Assembly (NCBI RefSeq): GCF_030253575.1
Contig: NC_080561.1
Coordinates: 26,097,564 to 26,161,563 of the forward strand
DNA length: 64,000 nt
Direction: 5' to 3'
From: Rhododendron vialii
Taxonomy: Eukaryota > Streptophyta > Magnoliopsida > Ericales > Ericaceae
Shown: piece by piece, positions 56,191 to 64,000 of the stretch
How positions within the stretch are numbered: the stretch's first letter is position 1
Layout of the letters: each line of letters starts with the position of its first letter
Made by a program: the position numbers and the translations under genes
Notes under the pieces: generated by a model
Told to the model about the DNA's origin: nothing
Seen by the model: the letters and a program-made list of their open reading frames with translations, nothing else
The model's database searches: none

Positions 56191-57476
56191 TTTTGAAAAT
56201 GAATAATCTTTGAAGTGCTCAAAAAAAGAACAAGTGCAAACTATAATTAGAACTAAGTTGATCGATTTCGGTCTGGAATTTACCGTATTACTTCCTAAAG
56301 GTGGTCATTGTATTTGTTAAGGTTTCAATTTCGCATGATGTCGCCTCGTTATTGGTAAAGGTCATGTTCTTTAGCGTTCATGCTGCCTTTTCGAGTGTTG
56401 CCTTTATTTAGCATTGATTCTAGGGCAAGTCGTTGGGCTTAAAGCACACATGTATGGAATAGACAGAATAACATATTTCTGAAGGAAACTCTCTGCCTAT
56501 TTTGATCTCATTTTTCAAGCTTGAATTTGCTGTTCAAAAGCCGAGGAGCTAAAAGTTGATTAAGATCTCTGAGGTTTCTCTTACTGGTGACTCGGTAAGT
56601 GAGTCTTAAAGGTTTTGAATTGTTTTCCTTTTATTGCTTTCAAGGTTCCGAAGCGTTTTCTATATTGTCATCGGGGTGAAAAATAGAACATAAATTGTTA
56701 GTGTGGTACTTTTTTTTAGCACATAAATTATATGGTTTGTAAGGCCTACGACCATGGAGCCTTTTGTTTTTTTTAAGGAGCTTGTAATTAAGTGTTGGCT
56801 ACTACATGTAATAATATCGTTTAATGTGCTATGGACCCGTATGTATGGTTCTTTTGTTAATGGAGAGGTCGAAAACCTCATTTGCGTTTCAGTTCCCTGT
56901 TTTTTTGGCACAAAATGTCCAATGTATAGGATTTCAAGTCTTTTGTTAGCATTTTCCATAGCTGTGAGTTTAGACTATTTGCCTACTTCTTGGACTTAGA
57001 AGAGCTAAAGTTTAGTCATGGAAGTGTATAGGGCCTTTTTATTTTTCCGCATTTCTGTATATGGGTGCCATTCCCTTGTCCCATTTCTTTGGGGAATTTG
57101 ATCTACTTGAAAAAAAGAAGTTTGTAGGTCCATTTTCGGTATGTGACTTCTTGAATTTAGCCTAATATTCACATCGCTGATGCCATAAATGTCATAGGAG
57201 AAGATAGACTGGTGTCCCTTTTTGTTAATCAGTTATGGAGTCGCATGTTATGTAGGTTTCAATATAAAATTCATTATTTTCTAAGTTCTACGCATTTAGT
57301 TGTTATTGAATCTCAGTTGTGAACATGGATTTGCATTCTGACATGAAGACTGATGTCAGAAACAGAGACTCCGAAATTTGTGGTCAATGATGAATGATTA
57401 TGGTTGCTGATGTTTTTGCGTTTCAGTTCACTGTTTTGGTGTCTTTTTCTGTGCTAAATTAGATGGTTACTTGCAG
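56191..57476. other. Spacer before the BIG fragment
   Basis: T-rich, intron-like sequence with no recognised gene. Since the BIG fragment starts at a true acceptor (CTTGCAG, 57475-57476), the last part is probably the retained upstream intron, and the preceding BIG exon is absent. Confidence 0.45.
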
Positions 57477-60400
57477 TTTGTGGAACATCACTATTTGTTG
57501 GAAGCAATTTTGCTATTTGATGCTCAGATAACAAAATCCTGTTTCAGTTTTGTTGCTCAACTGTCAAGAGGTGAGACTTCAATGAAGGCCCTTGTGCAGC
57601 GGTGTTTGGTGCTGATGAAGAGGCTGGCTGGTGATGAGCATCAACTTCAAGGTCTGAAGTTTCTCTTTGGTTTTCTTGGTGCCATTTTGAGTGATTGTGG
57701 ATTGAATAAAAGTACCATTGACAAATCTTTTGGGAAGTCTTTGTCCAGCAATAGTTTTGGTATGGGAATTATGGCCTCACGATCTCCAAGTTCAGGAAAA
57801 AGTTCCGGAGACCTTGGTTCTTTCTGCTAATCAGGAAGGGGGATCCGCATCTCTTGAATGCGATGCAACTTCTGTGGATGAAGATGAGGATGATGGAACA
57901 TCAGATGGTGAGGTGGGTAGCATGGACAAGGATGAGGAAGATGATTCTAACAGTGATAGGGCTCTTGCTTCGAAAGTTTTCACATTTACACCCAGTGGCA
58001 GCAATTTTATGGAACAACACTGGTACTTTTGCTATACATGCAATTTGACTGTGTCAAAAGGCTGCTGTTCTGTGAGTGCCAAAGTTTGTCATCGTGGTCA
58101 TCGTGATGTATACTCCCGCTCAAGTCGCTTCTTTTGTGATTGTGGAGCTGGGGGTGTTAGAGGTAGTAGTTGCCAGTGCTGGAAGCCTCGGAAATTGAAT
58201 GCTAGTAACAATGCGCCCACTCGTGGCTCTGCCAATTTTCAGTCTTTTCTACCCTTTACTGAGGATGGAGATCAGCTTCCTGATAGTGATTCAGATTTTG
58301 ATGAAGACGTCCCTATGGACAATGATAACTCTATTAGGTTATCTATTCCAAGAGAGGTTCAAGATGCAATGCCGTTGATTCTTAAAGATCTTGAAGTTGA
58401 AAATCAGGTGCTTGAACTTTGCTCTTCGTTGTTGCCTTCTGTAACTTGCAGAAGGGACTCCAACCTTTCAAAAGGTAAGACCATTATACTGGGTGAAGAT
58501 AAAGTGCTTTCTTACGGAGTCGATCTTTTGCAATTGAGGAAGGCATATAAAAGTGAGCCTTCACCCATTGCCCACCCCCACCCAAAAAAAAAAAAAAAAA
58601 AAAAATTTGAGTCAAATTTTGGATAAAAACCCATTTTGGGCAGGTACATCTCCAATCATCAATCCCAAAATTTACCCAAATATATATATTTTTAATTTTT
58701 AATGGCAGAATGGTAAATAGAGCCAATCAAAACAGATCGTGTCTCCACCTTCTTCTTCGTCTGCTCACAATCAAAACCACCACTTTCTCTTTCTACATCT
58801 TCTTCGTCTGCACCTCCCAGCAATGATCGGCGTCCAGCTTCAAGCAACACAAAGCTTCGATGAACAAAGATCCGGCGGCACAAATCTCCAACGAAGACAG
58901 CTCCAGCAAAGCGAAGATCAGACGACAAATCCAGCGAAGAAAGCTTCAATGGTCGGCAACTCAGCAACTCCGGCAAAGGTCGACCGGCTTCGACGAAATA
59001 TAGAAGCTCCAGCAAGGTCTCTCTCTCTCCATAACTAGCCGTTGCAAAAAATGGGTTCAGGCAAAAGTTGTCTTAGATTTGGGGGAAAAAATGGGTAAAA
59101 CCCAAAATGGGGAAGGGTTTGGAGAGGGATTTTTGTGGTTTTTACCCAAATTTTGAATTTGGGTCTTGAAATAGATCAAGGCTAGAGATGCTCTTGGACC
59201 TCAAGATAAAAGCGGATTATCCTAATGCCAAGGAGCTGAAATCTCATTTGGCTGGTGGATCACTTGTGAAATCCTTGCTTAGTGTTACCATTCAAGGTCG
59301 ACTTGCTGTTGGTGAAGGTTACAAAGTGGCCATATTTGATGTTGGACAGCTGATTGGGCAGGCAACCGTTGCACCTGTGACAGCTGACAAGGCTAATGTG
59401 AAACCCCTCTCTAAGAATGTTGTCCGATTTGAAATTGTTCATCTTGTCTTCAACCCTGTGGTAGAGAATTATCTTGCTGTAGCAGGCTATGAAGATTGCC
59501 AGGTCCTTACTGTAAGTCTTCGTGGAGAGGTAACTGATCGCCTAGCGATTGAACTTGCTTTGCAAGGGTCTTATATCAGGCATATGGATTAGGTTCCAGG
59601 ATCACAGGTTCAGCTAATGGTGGTTACCAACCAGTTTGTCAAGATATATGATCTTTCTCAGGACAACATCAGTCCCATGCACTACTTCACATTGCCCGAT
59701 GACATGATTGTGGATGTAACACTTGTTGTGGCAACCCAGGGAAGGATGGTTTTTATTGTTCTCTCAGAGCTTGGATGCTTATTCAGGCTAGAATTGTCAA
59801 TGAAAGGAAATGTTTCAAATTGTAGGTAAAAATGTGCTCGTGAAGGGATCGTCTCTGTACTCTTCACCAACTTATAAGCTACTCTTGTTATCTTACCAAG
59901 ATGGAAGCACATTGGTTGGCCGGTTAAATCCTGATGCAACTTCTCTTACTGAGATATTTGCAATATATGAGGATGAGCATGATGGTAAGCTGCGACAAGC
60001 TGGATTGCATCGCTAGAGGGAATTGCTTGTTGGGAGTGAATTATTGTCTGTTTCTCGACTCTGAGGTCCAATGTTGCCCTTGCTGTTTCCTTGGGGGAGA
60101 ACGAGATGTTTGCACAGAACCTACGTCATTCAGTGGGTTCAACCTCGCCTTTGGTTGGGATAACTGCATACAAACCATTATCCGAAGACAAATCCGCTGT
60201 CTTGTTTTACATGATGATGGCAGTCTCCAGATATACTCACATGTTCCTGTTGGGGTTGATGCTAGTTCAGCTGCTATGTCAGAAAAAGTGAAGAGACTGG
60301 GATCTGGTATTCTTAGCAATAAAGCTTATGCTAGTTTAAATCCGGAATTTCCACTTGATTTTTTTGAGAAAACAGTATGCATCACGGCAGACGTGAAACT

Positions 60401-60499
60401 GAGTGGTGATGCCATCAGGATGGTGACTCGGACGGTGCTAAGCAAAGCTTAGCATCTGAGGATGGGTTTTTAGAGAGTCTCACCCCTGCAGGATTTAAG
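57477..60499 (+). pseudogene. BIG (UBR4-type, calossin-like) fragment, decayed
   Basis: BIG is a giant plant protein of about 5,000 residues needed for auxin transport; this is a middle part with the UBR zinc finger. It starts FVEHHYLLEAILLFDAQ, shifts frame near 57790, and continues VLSANQEGG, an acidic stretch, then HWYFCYTCNLTVSKGCCSV and RSSRFFCDCGAGG (the UBR box). After AYKS (about 58551) a 0.6-kb insertion intervenes. It resumes LDLKIKADYPNAKELKS at about 59188 and reaches TPAGFK before a GTACTG donor. Damage: stops at 59590-59592 and 60014-60016, each replacing a Trp codon (expected DWVPGSQ and HRWKELLVG); a small deletion near 59822; and a one-base loss near 60190. No start codon, no flanking exons. 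It is a pseudogene piece. Confidence 0.88.
58556..59187. mobile_element. Insertion in the BIG relic
   Basis: Coding sense of BIG stops after AYKS and resumes at LDLKIKADY, with about 0.63 kb between. The insert begins near a run of about 22 A (58585-58606), has opposed segments AAACCCATTTTGGG and AACCCAAAATGGGG, and ends with CAAGGCTAGAGATGCTC, the complement of a GAGCATCTC end frequent in plant MITEs. The ORFs inside (such as 58739-59038) are not genes. The class is uncertain. Confidence 0.55.
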
Positions 60500-61343
60500 G
60501 TACTGTTGCTGTCTGGTTTAGCCACCTATTTGTATTGTAACTGCAGCTTCTATCATTTTTTTGTTGTTAGTCTTTATGGTTTCTTGTTGGCAGCAGTCAT
60601 CATCCCCCATGATTTCATTGCATGTGATAGGGCACTTTTTTGGGATGACCATATGCTTAACTGGTATCATGATCATAAGCTTCCTTCAGTAATTTCATTA
60701 ATAGTTCTAGATACCGCATACTATTTCTTATCGAACTATTTAGATTATAGATATTGTTACACTTGTGATTGTCTTGTTAAAAGTAGTTGGACATATGTGG
60801 AAACTAGAAATTGTTTAGTAAAGAAAAATATAGTCATCGGCATTGCTAGGTCTTCAACATAGGTCAACTCTTATCCACATTTCTTGTGAATATCCTGGCT
60901 GATATGTCTTTTTAGTTTGGTTTAAGGTGCGAGGAAAATCTTGTGAGAAGTTGCATGATTTGTAACAAAGTTTGGGTTTGCTTGCTGAAGTAATACTTAA
61001 TTATATACCGACGGATAGGTTTGGGTGCGTCCCATGTCCTATCTGTGTCAATACCATCCGGAAGATTGGTTATGATATGTTTTAGGCAAATTGATTTAGA
61101 TTGTAGGACACATTTTCTAAAAGCTTGAGCTTTTTGGATGATTAGTGACTTTAGATGGTTTCCTAGTTTTGGTCTTCTATCGAATGTTTCAAAATAGACA
61201 AAAGAAGAATTTAGTAGGGCTGTTGATGGTTTGGTTTTGGACTACTTTAGAACATGACTTGTGTCATTGATGTTCGTGGTGATTATTAAATCGGCCTAAT
61301 GGTACATAGTAAACTCTTGGTGTTGTTGGATGTGGAATTGAAG
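60500..61343. other. Spacer after the BIG fragment
   Basis: T-rich, probably retained intron sequence after the last BIG donor. A 119-codon ORF at 60506-60862 is T-rich and hydrophobic with no family resemblance. Nothing else is seen. Confidence 0.45.
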
Positions 61344-61565
61344 GAGTGCAATTTTGTTCACCCTCCTTAAAAGAGGGTGAACATTACCCTCTCTCTCATT
61401 GGTTGAAATGGTGCGGACCCCACCACAAAGTGATGTCATGCTTATCATGCAATACACTTTTTGGTAAGCATGACATCACTTTGTGGTAGGGTCCACATCA
61501 TTTCAACCAATAGGAAGGAGGGTAATGTTCACCCTCTTAAGTGGAGGGTGAACAAAACTCAACTC
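61344..61565. mobile_element. Fold-back MITE with perfect 10-bp target duplication
   Basis: GGAATTGAAG stands at 61334-61343 and 61566-61575, exactly flanking a 222-bp hairpin. Ends pair as GAGTGCAATTTTGTTCACCC and GGGTGAACAAAACTCAACTC. The arms include CATGACATCACTTTGTGGT and its complement, around a short AATACAC loop. A 9-10 bp duplication suggests a Mutator-like origin. Confidence 0.88.
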
Positions 61566-61584
61566 GGAATTGAAGTGACCAGTG

Positions 61585-61860
61585 TGGCAGTGTTTAAAAA
61601 GCTTGCCTAAGTGCGAAGCAAAGCGAGGCGCAGTTCATGTGCATCAATATGCTGAAGCGAGGCGAGGGTGGCAAAGTGTGTATAGCATGCGCCTCAGGGC
61701 TAATCGCAAGGCGCATGAAGAGGGCGCTTCTGTATCCACTTACAATAATCTTTGTGTTCAATCATACTCATTCAATTTTTAAGAGCACGCTTCATCGCTT
61801 AGGCTCCAGGGGTCCTTGGTGCTTCGATTTGCCCCGGGCTTTAAAAAAACACTGGAAGAT
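61585..61860. repeat. GC-rich GAGGCG/AAGGCGCA repeat block
   Basis: AAGCGAGGCG occurs twice (about 61622 and 61654) with AAGGCGCATGAAG and GCTTAGGCTCC further in. It resembles the block near 34.9-35.1 kb. It is probably a non-autonomous transposon fragment; ORFs here are not genes. Confidence 0.4.
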
Positions 61861-62039
61861 AATCTGATTGTAACTTGAAGAGCAAATAGGATGACAAGAA
61901 AGGATCGATGAACTAAACGAGAGAGTGGAGTCAGGTAGCGGTTGGTCAAGCTTGGCTTGAGAAGTTAACGAGCTTCAATCAAGCCCATCACGAGCCGTTC
62001 TTGTAGCTTGTTTTACATCTATTTAATTTGGCTTGCGTT

Positions 62040-62350
62040 AGAATAGTGTTCTGTTAAGTTACCAGTTGTACCAAAGCTTGAGCTATTAGGAAGTGGGTCT
62101 AACAATTTTAATTGAAGTGTTAAACTATTCAACACCCTCCCTCATGTGCAACCTTATCTTGCACGTGGAGATGCAAACATCCATAGATAGAGCGGAACAT
62201 AATATCAAGGGGAGAAGCAAAATGTGAACGAGGAACAAATGCAAAGGGAGAGACTTGAACCAAGACCTCTCCCAATGTAAGTTATGATGCCATGATAAGT
62301 TACCAATTGTCCAAAAAGTTTAAGCTATTAGGGGCACAACTAGTGACTAC
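62040..62350. mobile_element. Probable LTR-retrotransposon remnant
   Basis: It contains TTCAACACCCTCCCTCATGT, reminiscent of the polypurine/LTR junction of plant retroelements on the minus strand. GAGACTTGAACCAAGACCTC reads on the other strand as a B-box-like GGTTCAAGTCTC. Repeated AGTTACCA(G/A)TTGT and GCTATTAGG segments flank it (62056-62090 and 62300-62332), which may be ends of short direct repeats. No protein is encoded. Confidence 0.35.
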
Positions 62351-62413
62351 CAACTAATGCAGAATGGACTTCCTGGCGAGTCCACTACTTATCGTGCATT
62401 AAGACTACCAGTG

Positions 62414-63003
62414 TACCATGTTGAAAACGTGTGCCCCCTGGTGTGAGGTGAAGACAGTGATGCCTAGGCGCTTGGAGGTGCTCTGCCGCCACGCCAATAC
62501 CCCTTGGCGTTTGATTTGGCGCCTAGGGAGGTTTGGTGGCCGCCTAGGCAGCCTTGGCGGCCATGGGGGTCTCGGCGGCCTTGGCGGGGCTTGGCGGCGT
62601 CATCGGCGTCTTTGGAGGCCTTTGGCGGCCTAAAATGTATAGTATTAAACTAATGGAGATCAAGTTTTGGAAGGGTATGGAGGAGAAGAGTTAAAGGAAG
62701 GAGATGAACTTTGAACTTGGCATTAGGGATCTCCGATCTCGTTTATTTCTACTTATTGTCTTATTCAACTTATTTGCTAGTTGCTACTACTTTAATTCAT
62801 TTGGGTTTGTACATTAAACTTTGCATTATGGTTATGTAGAACTTTGAACTTGCATTATGGATACATAGAATATAGTTTGATTGGTTAATGGTTTGTTAAA
62901 AAAAAAAAAAAAAACGGCGAATTGCTTTGCGCCGCCTAAGCGGCTTGGCGCTTGGAGGTGGGTCTCCGCCCTACTAGTGCCAAGCGCCATTTAGAACATT
63001 GGG
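62414..63003. mobile_element. Element with GC-rich CGCCTAGGCG-type ends
   Basis: GCCTAGGCGCTTGGAGGTGC near 62462 and GGCTTGGCGCTTGGAGGTGG near 62940 mark two ends, with many GGCGGCC and TTGGCGG units at the left. The middle is AT-rich with an internal A run (about 62897-62914). TTGAAAACG at the left and TTTAGAACATTGGG at the right may be the diverged termini. Confidence 0.45.
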
Positions 63004-63349
63004 TGAAGATACGAGATGAGTTAAATTTCTTCTCTCTAATTGCCTTAGGTTTTGACTGTGTCGTTTGGTTGATGGTATCACAATAAATAAAAGCTCTAAA
63101 TCATTCATTGAAAGCTATCTCGTTTATGCCTCTTTCTACCCATAATTCTATGAGAAGACCTCTCTTGCGAGTTTCGTCCACTCACTTCACCATAATCTTT
63201 GCTCGCTATTGAGTTTTACATTTTCCTAGAGTAATTAAGTTGGGTTGTCTAGAGTTGTTACAGTTAACTAGTTCTTTGTAGGCAGATATAAAATGAAGTG
63301 AGGGTATGCATAGCGTGTCCACCCTTTAACATTTGATAACATACTTGCA

Positions 63350-63593
63350 TGTACATCAAGTTTACAATACTAGAAAAAGAGAAGAATTATATATTGAAAT
63401 CTTAATAAACATATTTACAAGAAAGGGGTATATATACCCAAGAGAATGAAACATAAAAGGAAAGAAAATAAAATCAAATGACTAATATTATGGGATTGCA
63501 TATCAATTAGGACTAATATTATGGGATTGCATATCAATCAAATCCCTAAGAATCCGGGCCAACGATCAAGCCGGATATGATGTGATTCCAACA
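63350..63593 (-). repeat. Copia 3' LTR (boundary on left uncertain)
   Basis: On the minus strand, AGCTTGAGGGGGAG is followed by TGTTGGAATCACATC, a typical polypurine tract then LTR start (63593 downward). The other LTR end is not fixed; it lies to the left, probably within 200-300 bp. Within it, GGACTAATATTATGGGATTG-type sequence is duplicated head to tail (about 63479-63506 and 63510-63537, period about 31). Confidence 0.6.
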
Positions 63594-63600
63594 CTCCCCC

Positions 63601-63999
63601 TCAAGCTGGAGCAAAGATATCGATCATGCCCAGCTTGCGAAGAGTGGTCTTGAGAAGAGATGATGGCCCTATTGGTTTGGTAAGAGCATCAACAACCTGT
63701 TCAGCAGATGAAAGAAACTTAGTAACAATAATTCCTGATCTCACTTTTTCTCTAATGAAATGAATATCAACTTCAATATACTTTGTTCTTTCATGGAGGA
63801 CTGAATCAGAGGCCTACATAATAGCTGACTTGTTATCACAGTACAGTGTGGAGGGCATACATGCAGGAAACCCCAATTCTGCAAGAATGGAGTGAAGCCA
63901 CAAGATTTCATAGGATCCCTGGGCCATTGCCCTGTATTCTGCCTCAGCAGAAGATCGAGAAACCACAGATTGTTTTTTACTTTTCCAAGAGAGACGATT
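63601..63999 (-). pseudogene. Ty1/Copia pol fragment, RNase H end
   Basis: The minus strand reads NRLSWKSKKQSVVSRSSAEA, EYRAMAQGSYEILWL, LYCDNKSAI and HERTKYIEVDIHFIREK, then ADALTKP-type VDALTKPIGPSSLL, ending at TGA (63601-63603). These are RNase H and C-terminal motifs of plant Copia polyproteins. One in-frame TAG (63814-63816) lies where the family has an isoleucine/histidine stretch, so this copy is defective. The upstream part of the element continues beyond the window's right edge. Confidence 0.92.
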
Positions 64000-64000
64000 G

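Noticed and set aside
58739..59038. 99-codon ORF in the BIG region, with an opposing 107-codon ORF
   Set aside because: It sits wholly in the insertion that interrupts BIG; open frames on both strands reflect base composition.
60506..60862. 119-codon ORF after the BIG fragment
   Set aside because: It begins at a splice donor and reads T-rich intron sequence; hydrophobic bias comes from the T content.

Overview
The window is nuclear DNA of a flowering plant, almost certainly a eudicot. The evidence is GT-AG introns, plant-specific gene families (oxidosqualene cyclase, galactinol synthase, BIG, RHD3), AT-rich spacers and a dense load of plant transposons (Mutator-like, hAT, Tourist-like, Stowaway, CACTA, Helitron, LINE, Copia, TRIM). 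The species cannot be fixed from the sequence. The abundance of fold-back elements and long TE-filled introns suggests a large genome, perhaps of a woody plant.

Region 1 (1-14.6 kb) holds the only gene I can read as intact: an oxidosqualene cyclase on the + strand with 16 exons, 760 codons and all phases closing. It carries the DCTAE catalytic motif and the MWCYCR product signature with Trp at residue 259, so beta-amyrin synthase is the best call. Its upstream region is a diverged tandem duplication with an 840-bp Mutator-like fold-back beyond it. Intron 1 (4.9 kb) and intron 5 (2.0 kb) are swollen by transposons.

Region 2 (14.6-25.1 kb) has transposon debris followed by a minus-strand galactinol synthase. 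Only exons 2-4 are present, exon 3 is frameshifted by a TA microsatellite, and intron 2 carries a 2.0-kb near-perfect palindrome with TTA target duplications.

Region 3 (25.1-35.5 kb) contains a hAT element with an exact 8-bp target duplication inserted into one arm of another palindrome, a 1.39-kb palindrome, and remnants of coding exons from one or two unrecognised genes (29.9-33.0 kb).

Region 4 (35.5-56.2 kb) is bounded by two inward-facing CACTA-type ends. It is packed with gene pieces: one exon of a plastid-type CDP-diacylglycerol synthase, at least six RHD3 (Sey1/atlastin-type GTPase) exons, and other exon-like scraps. It also has Helitron 3' ends, a retroposon with a 17-bp target duplication, a complete TRIM element, a Stowaway MITE and a LINE without reverse transcriptase. 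It looks like a gene-fragment graveyard built by capture and nested insertion.

Region 5 (57.5-60.5 kb) is a broken copy of the middle of BIG (UBR4-type calossin protein) with frameshifts, two Trp-to-stop changes and a 0.6-kb insertion. Region 6 (60.5-64 kb) has a fold-back MITE with a 10-bp target duplication, GC-rich repeats and the end of a minus-strand Copia element running off the window.

Nothing here shows a gene cluster acting together. The cyclase is the functional core, and no P450 or glycosyltransferase for triterpene decoration is visible.
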